A program made the translations under genes and the position numbers. From Sphingobacterium chungjuense (GTDB lineage Bacteria > Bacteroidota > Bacteroidia > Sphingobacteriales > Sphingobacteriaceae), in assembly GCF_011316935.1 (NCBI RefSeq), contig NZ_WLYS01000003.1, positions 1 through 64,000 on the forward strand: 64,000 bases of DNA, written 5' to 3'. The stretch's first letter is position 1, and each line of letters begins with the position of its first letter. The notes under the pieces are model-generated. The model made no database searches. It worked only from the letters and a program-made list of their open reading frames with translations, and was not told the origin of the DNA. Shown piece after piece: positions 51,843 through 60,666 of the stretch.

Positions 51843-54083
51843 ATGAGAAAAAGTATATATACCATTTATATCAGCTGCCTGACTGGCTTAAGTTTGGCAG
51901 CTTGGAATCCAGCGCAAGCACAAGATACTGCACTGAAATTAAAGGGAACGGTGAAAAATTCAGATAGCGAATATGTCTATCTGCATCACTTCGAAAACAA
52001 AACCTTTACGGTGATTGATTCGGCGAAAGTAAGCAAGAAGAAATATTCGTTCAGTACGCGCTTGCCGCTACCTGATTTATATGGTGTTTCACTAAACCGG
52101 GACGATTTGCCGAGCTATGTATTTTTAGACAAAGGTGCGAACATCATCGCTTTGGATGGAGATGCTGCTAATGGCGAAAGCATAAAGGTAAGCGGATCGA
52201 ATAGTCACGCACTTTTTGAGTCATACAAGAAAGAAAAGGATCTCGACATTAGCCGCTTTATCAAACAGCATCCTGACGAGATTGTGTCCAGTTATGTATT
52301 GTACAGAGATTGGTCATATAAGTTGTCGCCCGAAGAGTTAGAGCGCAACATCGGTTTGTTGAGTCCTGCACAACAACAATCCCGCTATACCAACGATCTC
52401 CGCAAGATTATCGAAGTTGTGCGTCAGGTGGCGGTCGGCAAAAAGGCGCCAGCTATTGTGGCGGCAGATCAACAAGGAAAAGAGGTCGCACTGTACGACA
52501 ATTTAGGAAAATACACACTGATTGATTTTTGGGCTTCCTGGTGTCCGCCATGTCGCCGGGAAAACCCAAATATCGTGGCCAATTATAAAAAATATAAAGA
52601 TCAAGGTTTTCAGATATACGCAGTTTCTTTGGACAAAAAGAAAGATGCGTGGCTGAAAGGTATTGAGGACGATAAACTCACTTGGTTGCATGTATCCGAG
52701 TTACGTTATTGGGATAGCGATATTGCGGCAGCATACGCCGTACGTGCTATTCCAGCCAACTTTTTGATCGACGATCAAGGCATCATCGTCGCGAAGAATG
52801 TAAAGGGCGAGCGTTTGGGTGTGATACTGGATAGCTTATTCAATGGCTCACAGAACCAAGACGGATCAAAGGTTGGTCTCGGTTGGTCGAATAATACCTT
52901 CAAAGGCCAGGATCCGATTGCCTTTGAATCGACCGAAAACCAGCCGATAGACCAGCAGCAAAAGCAAACGTACAGCAGCGACAAACGCGTGTTTTTTAGT
53001 AACGAAAATGCCGGCGCGCGACTTAACGCTCTTTCTAAATCCGACGATGGTGTTTATCACGTATTGATATCACCAGAGCGCACACCGATCAATCAAAGTC
53101 CATGGTACGGATTTGAGGTGTGGTCGGCCAAAGACACCACGATCAAGGTGCAGATCAACTACGCCTCGGGTTTCTATCATCGCTATGATCCCAAGATTAG
53201 TCGTAGCACAGATGTGTGGGAGAAAGTGAAAGACTTGGAGTTCATTAAGGAAGGTGATAAAACAAAGGCTGTTCGCTTTAATCTAAAAATTAGCCCTAAC
53301 CGCACTTGGATAGCCGCGCAAGAAAATATTCCTTCGCAGAAAGTCTATGCTTGGTTAGAGAATGTAAATCCAACAATAAAACTAGCTAAAGAAGAAGTGG
53401 GTAAAACGGCGCTGAATGCGCCGCTTTACGTGTATGGCGCTGGCAATCCAAATAGTAAGAAACGTGTGATTGTGATGGGTCGGCAACATCCGCCTGAAAT
53501 CACAGGGCATTACGCCTATGCAGGATTCGTGGAGTATTTATTGGGAGATACACCGGATGCACATGCTTTTCGCGAAGAGTTTTACCTGTATTTCATTCCA
53601 GTTGTAAATCCGGATGGGGTAGATGGCGGACATTGGCGTGCGAATGCGAATGGCGCCGATCTAAACCGGGATTGGGATGCATTTCACCAGCCAGAAACAC
53701 AGGCGCTACGCGATTATTTTCAAAAAGAGATCAAAGCACAGGGAAGAGAATTGTATTTTGCCATTGATTTTCACTCGACCGCACGAGATATTTACTATAC
53801 GGTAGATCCTCAATTAAAGAGTCGTTTTCCAGGTTTCGTGCCCGAATGGATTGCTACGTTGCGTAATGCCGTTCCTGGTTATGAGCCCCATGTGAAACCA
53901 TTGTATTACGAAGGGCCGACTTTCACCGCTTATAGTTATTTTTATAAAAACTATCATGCCGAGGCTTTGGTTTATGAGATTGGCGACGATACGGAGCCAA
54001 AGTTTATTGACCAGAAAGCTAGATTATCGGCGCAAACACTCATTCAGAAACTAACAGCAGCAGACACTAAACAATCATTATGA
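51843..54083 (+). CDS. Thioredoxin-like/M14 zinc carboxypeptidase fusion
   Basis: The protein has 746 residues with a signal peptide (cleavage near AQAQ). Residues about 28-125 resemble DUF4369. Residues about 198-335 are a TlpA/thioredoxin fold with the redox motif WCPPC (Cys234, Cys237). Residues about 530-735 are an M14 metallocarboxypeptidase: zinc ligands His549 and Glu552 (RQHPPE) and His644 (DFHST), substrate-binding Asn608-Arg609 (LNRDW), catalytic Glu712 (YEIGDD). A beta-rich domain joins the two. It should be periplasmic, reducing disulfides and trimming C-terminal residues of imported peptides. Its stop overlaps the next gene start (ATGA). Confidence 0.85.
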   Translation: MRKSIYTIYISCLTGLSLAAWNPAQAQDTALKLKGTVKNSDSEYVYLHHFENKTFTVIDSAKVSKKKYSFSTRLPLPDLYGVSLNRDDLPSYVFLDKGANIIALDGDAANGESIKVSGSNSHALFESYKKEKDLDISRFIKQHPDEIVSSYVLYRDWSYKLSPEELERNIGLLSPAQQQSRYTNDLRKIIEVVRQVAVGKKAPAIVAADQQGKEVALYDNLGKYTLIDFWASWCPPCRRENPNIVANYKKYKDQGFQIYAVSLDKKKDAWLKGIEDDKLTWLHVSELRYWDSDIAAAYAVRAIPANFLIDDQGIIVAKNVKGERLGVILDSLFNGSQNQDGSKVGLGWSNNTFKGQDPIAFESTENQPIDQQQKQTYSSDKRVFFSNENAGARLNALSKSDDGVYHVLISPERTPINQSPWYGFEVWSAKDTTIKVQINYASGFYHRYDPKISRSTDVWEKVKDLEFIKEGDKTKAVRFNLKISPNRTWIAAQENIPSQKVYAWLENVNPTIKLAKEEVGKTALNAPLYVYGAGNPNSKKRVIVMGRQHPPEITGHYAYAGFVEYLLGDTPDAHAFREEFYLYFIPVVNPDGVDGGHWRANANGADLNRDWDAFHQPETQALRDYFQKEIKAQGRELYFAIDFHSTARDIYYTVDPQLKSRFPGFVPEWIATLRNAVPGYEPHVKPLYYEGPTFTAYSYFYKNYHAEALVYEIGDDTEPKFIDQKARLSAQTLIQKLTAADTKQSL

Positions 54084-56245
54084 TCCAAATCAAAACGTAT
54101 AACATACTCTATGTCGTTATTGGTTTCGTACTTTGCCAGCCATTAATTGCGCAAGAGCAACCCATACGAATCAGCGACCTCACGAAGATTAAAAATATCA
54201 CCGATCTACAGGTTCGTCCAGATGGGAGCGAAGTAGCTTATGCGGTCAAAGAGATTATTGCCGACACGGCTACCACAGGTGGATACGCTTATCAAACGAA
54301 GTGGTTTACAAAAAGTCTATCATCCAACGCCAAAAGTAGCACCGAAGAACACGATAAACAGATCGACCAAATAAGCTACGGAAGCGACGGTAAACGGTGG
54401 GCGATCGTTAAAAGAAAAGGAAAAGACAAGCAACTGTATGCGTATCCAAATGCAACGATAGATACGGGGTCATTTCATCATAGCATTCCATATCCTGTGG
54501 AGCAGGTGCGGTTTAGCGCCGATGGAAAGCAGGCTTTAGTGGCCGTGCGATTGACCTTGCATGATTTGGTAACGAGCAAAGATTTCAATCCAAAGGATGT
54601 GCTTCCCGAATGGTCTTACGAAAGGCCAGGCGATACCAACAATCAATCTTTGCGAAAATCTGCGGCACCGCCAGATGCAGATGGCGATGCGCAACAGGTA
54701 GCAGCTTACCTGCTGCAGAACGAAGAGAAAAACTTGGCCAAGCTGACCAATAAATTACAATTTCAGACGGAAAGCTCTACCACAGGTACGCTTTACTTTA
54801 CGCATTGGTATACCGTTGATTTGATCAATGCAAATGTGGCTAAGCCACTCACTTCGGGTTTCCGCTCTTATCAACGTGCCGCTTTTCTATCGGCAGACCA
54901 AGTAATTGCTAGCGTTGATCGGGATACCGTAGCGCATCCTGATCGGATCAACACTTCCGATATCGTGCTGATTAACATTAAAAACGGCACACAACAACGC
55001 GTAATTGGTGATGGTATTTACCGCTATCAATTGGAAGCAGTCGCGTCGTCAGGTAAGAAAATAGCCGTCTCTCGGGTAGAAGCCAACACACTAACACAAG
55101 GTCAGCTGTATGTCTATGACACCAAAGACTGGAAAAGCCAAGCCATCGTGCACGATAGAAATCAAGCGCAGGTACAATTTGGTGTGAAAGATTCCGAACT
55201 GTATTTCGTGTCGTTCAGCAATGGAGGTAAAGTCGTGAATCGGGCGGATTTATCTTCTGGTAAAGTCTCGGTACTCACATCGGTCGATGAGGGTGTTAGC
55301 GACTATTGGGTTGATAAAAATCAAGCAGTTTTCGCCAAAACCACTTTTGCCAATCCTTCGGAATTGTATGTGGCTCAAGCAAATTTCGCAGCACCTAAAG
55401 TTATTACGGAGTTAAACTCCTCTTGGCTAGCTGGAAAATCCATTGCCAAACCTGAAAAGTTTACGTTTACGAATGAGCTTGGCTTAGCAGTAGAATATTG
55501 GTTGCTCAAACCACAGCAATCCAGTACAACGGCAAAGAGCCCGCTTTTAGTGCAGATTCATGGTGGTCCAGCTTCCATGTTTGGCCCAGGCGATGGCAGC
55601 ATGTGGCACGAATATCAATATTTCGTAGCCAAAGGTTACGGCGTATTGTATGGCAATCCACGCGGCTCCAACGGTTATGGAGAAGCATTTTTGCAAGCCA
55701 ATTATCGGGATTGGGGCAAAGGTCCTTCCTCTGATGTATTCGCAGCAGTTGACACAGTGGTTTCTCAAGGTTGGGTAGACAGGAACAATTTGTACGTGAC
55801 TGGCGGTTCTTACGGCGCATTTTTGACGGCTTGGATCATCGCACACGATTCGCGCTTCCGCGCGGCATCCAGCCAACGTGGCGTCTATGATTTGTATACT
55901 TTCTTTGGCAGCGGCAACGTATGGCCAATGTTGAAACGCTATTTTGGCGGTTTTCCTTGGGAAGATGGCATTAAGGAAGTTTTGGAAGAGCAATCACCTA
56001 TAACTTACGCCACTCAAATTCGTACACCATTGCTCATTTTCCATGGAGAAAATGATAACCGGACAGGGCCAACACAGAGCGATTACTTGTACAAAGAATT
56101 GAAATACCTCGGCAGAGACGTAGAATACGTACGCCATCCAGATGCCGATCACGAAATTACCCGTTCGGGAAATGTCGCTCAGCGTATAGATCAGATGCTG
56201 CGTACGTATGAGTTCTTCGAACGTTTTCGCAATGCTGATCACTAA
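54080..56245 (+). CDS. S9-family prolyl-oligopeptidase-type peptidase
   Basis: The protein has 721 residues with a signal peptide (ends near LIAQEQ). A beta-propeller of about 430 residues precedes the alpha/beta-hydrolase domain with 'VQIHGGPASMFGPGDGSMWHEYQYF', nucleophile Ser577 in GGSYGAF, the Asp in 'GENDNRTGP' and the His in 'DADHEI'. Enzymes of this type (DPP4/acylaminoacyl-peptidase-like) cleave dipeptides or oligopeptides in the periplasm. Four-base overlap with the thioredoxin-M14 gene; together they give both ends of a peptide attack. Confidence 0.92.
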   Translation: MIQIKTYNILYVVIGFVLCQPLIAQEQPIRISDLTKIKNITDLQVRPDGSEVAYAVKEIIADTATTGGYAYQTKWFTKSLSSNAKSSTEEHDKQIDQISYGSDGKRWAIVKRKGKDKQLYAYPNATIDTGSFHHSIPYPVEQVRFSADGKQALVAVRLTLHDLVTSKDFNPKDVLPEWSYERPGDTNNQSLRKSAAPPDADGDAQQVAAYLLQNEEKNLAKLTNKLQFQTESSTTGTLYFTHWYTVDLINANVAKPLTSGFRSYQRAAFLSADQVIASVDRDTVAHPDRINTSDIVLINIKNGTQQRVIGDGIYRYQLEAVASSGKKIAVSRVEANTLTQGQLYVYDTKDWKSQAIVHDRNQAQVQFGVKDSELYFVSFSNGGKVVNRADLSSGKVSVLTSVDEGVSDYWVDKNQAVFAKTTFANPSELYVAQANFAAPKVITELNSSWLAGKSIAKPEKFTFTNELGLAVEYWLLKPQQSSTTAKSPLLVQIHGGPASMFGPGDGSMWHEYQYFVAKGYGVLYGNPRGSNGYGEAFLQANYRDWGKGPSSDVFAAVDTVVSQGWVDRNNLYVTGGSYGAFLTAWIIAHDSRFRAASSQRGVYDLYTFFGSGNVWPMLKRYFGGFPWEDGIKEVLEEQSPITYATQIRTPLLIFHGENDNRTGPTQSDYLYKELKYLGRDVEYVRHPDADHEITRSGNVAQRIDQMLRTYEFFERFRNADH

Positions 56246-56259
56246 TTACTTGGCAGCGC

Positions 56260-58815
56260 TTATCCCTTTATCAACTCATTAAAACTAATAGGATAAGTTT
56301 CTCCCAACAACTGCTGATAGTGTTCCGTAAAACGAGTATAGAAACGGCTGGCTTGTGTTGTTGAATTTAATTTTTGCAATGCAGTCAGCCCTTTCTTTAA
56401 AGCCATTTCATGAATAGGATCTAGTACCATTAATAGTTCGGCTGCAGCAAATAAAGAATTCCAGTTTTCTTGCTGCTCCATCAGGAGCATTGTTTTTTGT
56501 AAGCTCAATATGAGTTCGTTTTCCAATTTGCTTTTTGCCTCGTCAAACAGTGGATCGTCCGATCCCATCAAGAATGAACCTCTTCGTATAAGCTGGCTGA
56601 TATCTTCTGATATCAAGTCATTGTCAGTAGCAGTTCGATGCCGCAAAACCGTATAATCGCAGTAACAAGGAGGCGAAATAGCCACGCGATAATGTCCATT
56701 TTTATAAACAATCTCTACACCTTCGACGGTGCTCAAAGCTTTTCTCAAATTATTGATAGTTACGCCTCTAGAAGTTTTTACTTTATCTTTAGGTTTATCT
56801 GGCCAGACTAGATGGCTCAATAAATTGGAGCTGATGCCAGCCGAATCGCTATGAATGAGGATCAAACAGAAAACCTGACGTAATCTCGTGCTAAAGAGAT
56901 GCGAGATATCATTACCTCGCCGATCGAGCACCGTAAAATCGCCATACAACAAAATACTATTTTTATCAGGGTGCTTCCAGCTCGGTGCTTTCGTAGTAGT
57001 TTCTATGTCGATTTTAGGTTTTGCTGTTTGGGAAATGAACCTTTCTTCGGACGGCGAAACTTGTTTTGTAAAGTGCTTTTTTCGATAAATTAGGATAGCT
57101 CCCGTGGCAATAATGAGGGCACTGAAACCAATCCACCAAGTACCCTGTGCTTTCGTTGACTTCGAAAAAGCGTGCAGCTGCGATTGACTGATGGCGGGGA
57201 AATCCAATTCATACACCGACAATTTGGATCGGATATCATCATCAGACTCTTGCACGATCGCGATTAATTTTTGCAGATTTTTATCATGATAGAGCTTGGC
57301 GCGCGTACTGATCTTGTCAGAATAGATTGGAATAGAATCTCCTAACTGTTCATAACTGCCATCTGCTAACGAAAAGCGGCGCAACTGGATCAGCGAATGG
57401 GAAACATGCTCTGGATAACCCAATAGATACAGCCATTGGTCATTGGGAATCACCAATCCGCGCGCAGGTACAAAATGATGCTCTTTCCAATCCAGTTGCC
57501 ACAGTTTTTTAGTTCTGCCACCCGCTAGATCCAGTTCATAGAGATCATAAAAATACTTTCGACCTACAATATGTTGCCCAGATTCATTCCCCATGCCACC
57601 AAACAAGTACATCTTTTTGGTGACGTCTCCATACCCCATCGAGGTGAAGTATCGTGGTAGTATCTCGTCTTTGGAGACATTCTGCGCTGCAGTCCAATCA
57701 GATTTGTCAATCTCATAGCGCCTCAAATCATTGTTGTACAACATGTTTCCAAATCCGCCAAAAACAAACAAGGAACGCCGATCGGCCAAGTAGTGCGCTG
57801 CATGATGATTTAATTCCAATCCCAGATAGGCATCACTTTCAATTCGCCAAGTATAATCGTCCAAACTCAAACTAGCGATCGTGGGACCTTCGTGAGGATG
57901 CTCATAAAACGTCTCGTATACGTACAATCGATTTTCGATAGAATCGAGAAAACTATTGCCCAACTTAATCAATACCGGACAAGGATTGGTAAAACGAATC
58001 GCTTCCGTAAAACCTCCGCGTAGATGATGAATGTACAAGGAGTCGCTATTGAAGTAATAGGCCAGTTGCCGCTTTACATCGTATTCAGATCCTGATTTTC
58101 GACTGGAGTACATTGCGCCACTGCGCTGCCAATGATAGGCGCGGTTGAGTAACCAAGTCACATTGGTTACTTTGCCATATGCATTGCCCGAAGCATCATG
58201 CAAGATCGAACCAGCACTTTCTCTCATGGGAAATAGGAGCTGCTGGCGATCATCTGCAATGACCAACTCACGTATCGAAAAGGAGGGTACATCAATCAAG
58301 TAATCACTTTTACCAAATATGACCGTAGGTGAATAACTCTTCAGCTGTGGTACACGTACGCTTTCTATGGCAAAATTCCCAATCGCCAGTGAAATCATGC
58401 CCTTGCTCAAATCGTAGGTCAGGCGAATCGGTAACCATCTCTGCTTATTAAGCTTATCAATGCCGATAGCCAAGCGGATCAGACTACTTTTTCCTTCCTC
58501 ATTAAACCGAAAAACTGCCTCATGATCCTCTTTATCAAAATACAGGTTATACGTCGGATTTTGACCTTTATCCTTCAGCCGAATCAAATAACCAGAAGTG
58601 CCATCATCGCGGATGTGCAGATCAAAGTTGATCTTCAAAACTCCCTCGAATTTCGGATGATTTTGCTCAAATAGTCGGATGGTAGAACGCTGTTCGATCG
58701 GCTGATGATTGCCAGTCAACTCGATTCCCTGCGCCAAAATATCCTCTAAAAATAGAAAGTTGGAAAGACACAAAAATAGAAATACGCGTATAGGTAGAGT
58801 AGTTGCTGTCATCAT
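56260..58815 (-). CDS. Membrane-anchored kelch/winged-helix transcriptional regulator of the mannan locus
   Basis: The protein has 851 residues. A signal-anchor is followed by a laminin-G-like beta domain (about 30-200), a kelch propeller (repeats 'LFVFGGFGNMLYNNDLRRY' and 'KMYLFGGMGNESGQ', about 330-540), one membrane helix (WWIGFSALIIATGAILIYR), and a cytosolic winged helix ('LYGDFTVLDRRGNDISHLFSTRLRQVFCLILIHSD', 'RGVTINNLRKALSTVEGVEIVYKNGHYRV') like OmpR/SARP domains, with a C-terminal helical tail. It therefore senses a ligand outside the inner membrane and acts on DNA directly. It diverges from the GH76/SusCD genes, its probable targets. Confidence 0.75.
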   Translation of the reverse strand: MMTATTLPIRVFLFLCLSNFLFLEDILAQGIELTGNHQPIEQRSTIRLFEQNHPKFEGVLKINFDLHIRDDGTSGYLIRLKDKGQNPTYNLYFDKEDHEAVFRFNEEGKSSLIRLAIGIDKLNKQRWLPIRLTYDLSKGMISLAIGNFAIESVRVPQLKSYSPTVIFGKSDYLIDVPSFSIRELVIADDRQQLLFPMRESAGSILHDASGNAYGKVTNVTWLLNRAYHWQRSGAMYSSRKSGSEYDVKRQLAYYFNSDSLYIHHLRGGFTEAIRFTNPCPVLIKLGNSFLDSIENRLYVYETFYEHPHEGPTIASLSLDDYTWRIESDAYLGLELNHHAAHYLADRRSLFVFGGFGNMLYNNDLRRYEIDKSDWTAAQNVSKDEILPRYFTSMGYGDVTKKMYLFGGMGNESGQHIVGRKYFYDLYELDLAGGRTKKLWQLDWKEHHFVPARGLVIPNDQWLYLLGYPEHVSHSLIQLRRFSLADGSYEQLGDSIPIYSDKISTRAKLYHDKNLQKLIAIVQESDDDIRSKLSVYELDFPAISQSQLHAFSKSTKAQGTWWIGFSALIIATGAILIYRKKHFTKQVSPSEERFISQTAKPKIDIETTTKAPSWKHPDKNSILLYGDFTVLDRRGNDISHLFSTRLRQVFCLILIHSDSAGISSNLLSHLVWPDKPKDKVKTSRGVTINNLRKALSTVEGVEIVYKNGHYRVAISPPCYCDYTVLRHRTATDNDLISEDISQLIRRGSFLMGSDDPLFDEAKSKLENELILSLQKTMLLMEQQENWNSLFAAAELLMVLDPIHEMALKKGLTALQKLNSTTQASRFYTRFTEHYQQLLGETYPISFNELIKG

Positions 58816-58974
58816 GGAGTTTATCGGGGGACTTTTGAGTCCGCATCATGGGTAGTGTTGTTACATCAAATGTAAATAAAAAACTCAATAAACGTTTTAG
58901 CAAAGATTACGTCAGGGATAAGATTACGCTGGAAATTCTACCATTTCGGACTTCTGATTTTGCATTATTTAATA

Positions 58975-59030
58975 GGGTTAATACTTTCTACAGATGTTAT
59001 TAAACCCATTTTAACCCATAAATTAACCCC
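58975..59030. promoter_or_regulatory. Phased TTAACCC boxes in the mannan-locus promoter region
   Basis: GGGTTAA at 58975-58981, then in opposite orientation TTAAACCC at 59000-59007, TTAACCC at 59011-59017 and TTAACCC at 59023-59029. The CCC cores of the last three are 10 and 12 bp apart, about one helical turn. They lie between the divergent regulator and GH76 genes. SARP-type winged helices bind direct repeats spaced by about one turn, so these are candidate sites for the regulator. Confidence 0.5.
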
Positions 59031-59115
59031 TAGCGCTCTATATTGCTTTCGTTATGATCGGCTAGCTCTAACCAAGCAAGCTCTAACTAAAATTATAAAC
59101 CAAATTCTCAACATC

Positions 59116-60600
59116 ATGCAATTAAACCGTATTGCTCAAGTTGCTTTCCGTGTCGCGCTTATGGGTGTGGCGATGACTAGCAGTGGGATGTCATCCTGCT
59201 CTCAAAACACCGTACAACCTGTCGAAGTCGAAGAGACTATAGATGACTCTGCCATGGAGCTGGCGTTACGCAATCTCGAACGTTCTATCGCTCTCGTCGA
59301 CATTACGATCGAAAAACAATTTGATCCCCAAACTTTGGAGATGCGTCGCTTCTATAATCCATTCACGCAAGTAAAATCGGATGAACGCGGATCAGTCTGG
59401 ATGTACACTGCTGGAATTGAATCGGTCAACGCCATATTAGCTGGTCTGAAAAAAACGAAGGAAGCCGGGGAAACAACATTATACGATCAACATTATCAGC
59501 GCTATGTACAACTGCTGGACAATTTGTATGATAACGCCGATTACTATTTGGGGACATTCGAATTGGTTTCCTATACCCAAACAAAAGAATGGTCGGTATA
59601 CGCGGTCGATCGAGTGAGCCAAAAAGGGCAAGCGAACGTCACGGGCGTACTCAACGTGTATGACGATCAGATGTGGCTGATCCGTGAATTGTTGGAATCC
59701 TACAAACTCACGGGCAATGAAGCGTATTTGCAAAAAGCGGAATACTTGACAGAATATGTGCTGGATGGCTGGGATACGACCATTGATGAGCAAGGCAGAG
59801 AAAATGGCGGAATTCCGTGGGGACCAGGCTACACCACCAAACATGCTTGTAGCAATGGACCACTCATCACGCCTCTGGTCTGGTTGCATGATCTATACAA
59901 AGGCAAATCGGAACAGATTGAAAAGCGTTACATCGATCCGAACGACAAGCAAACGCGTTTGACAATGTCAGTAAACAAAGCCGATTATTACCTCGATTAT
60001 GCGAAAGCAACCTACGCATGGCAAAAATCCCATTTGCTCAACAATAACGGCGTGTACAGTGACATGATGGGCGGATGTGTGCCGAATTGTGATATTCAGT
60101 ACACAATGGTGAATGGCACGCGCTATCGCGCCAACACGCCGTTGAAGGACGCTGTAGGCGAAGCTTTTACGTACAATAGTGGTACGATGCTTTCGGGCGG
60201 AGCAGACCTATACCGTGCTACGGGCGACGAAGCCTACGCGCGCGATGTGCGCGATCTTTCGCAGAAAAGTTTTACCAACTTTGCAACATTGGGCAAAGAT
60301 GTACCGAAGTACCACAGTTTTGGTACAGATGGATTCAAGAATTGGTTCAATGGCATTCTGCTCCGCGGATATCAGGAATCTGCCGGATTGAATGCGCAAA
60401 ATAGCGCGTATCTCAACGCATTTCAACGCAATCTAGATTACGGTTATGAACGATTTAACAACAATGGTTATCTGCCCACCAATTTACTAACCGGCTGGGG
60501 CAGTGATCGGGATGGACAAGGCGTAGAAGGCATGTTTATGTTCACTTACGCGGCACAATATGCTTTATTGAGCCAGCATCATCTCTATACGGCGGATTAA
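59116..60600 (+). CDS. GH76-family alpha-mannanase-like lipoprotein
   Basis: The frame is open from 58960, but the ATG at 59116 begins a lipoprotein signal (MQLNRIAQVAFRVALMG... with Cys28 in MSSC), giving 494 residues. The paired acidic catalytic motif of GH76, YDDQMW, lies at 182-187 (Asp183, Asp184), followed by 'NGGIPWGPGYTTKHACSNGPLITPLVWLHDLYKG'. It forms an (alpha/alpha)6 barrel that cuts alpha-1,6-mannan chains. Surface anchoring next to SusC/SusD suggests degradation of fungal or yeast-type mannan. It opens the locus driven by the kelch/winged-helix regulator. Confidence 0.82.
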   Translation: MQLNRIAQVAFRVALMGVAMTSSGMSSCSQNTVQPVEVEETIDDSAMELALRNLERSIALVDITIEKQFDPQTLEMRRFYNPFTQVKSDERGSVWMYTAGIESVNAILAGLKKTKEAGETTLYDQHYQRYVQLLDNLYDNADYYLGTFELVSYTQTKEWSVYAVDRVSQKGQANVTGVLNVYDDQMWLIRELLESYKLTGNEAYLQKAEYLTEYVLDGWDTTIDEQGRENGGIPWGPGYTTKHACSNGPLITPLVWLHDLYKGKSEQIEKRYIDPNDKQTRLTMSVNKADYYLDYAKATYAWQKSHLLNNNGVYSDMMGGCVPNCDIQYTMVNGTRYRANTPLKDAVGEAFTYNSGTMLSGGADLYRATGDEAYARDVRDLSQKSFTNFATLGKDVPKYHSFGTDGFKNWFNGILLRGYQESAGLNAQNSAYLNAFQRNLDYGYERFNNNGYLPTNLLTGWGSDRDGQGVEGMFMFTYAAQYALLSQHHLYTAD

Positions 60601-60666
60601 CCATCGGCCAAAAACCTAAAGACCTATTTTAAACAAGTGATATAACCAACTACAAACCAGTTAACC

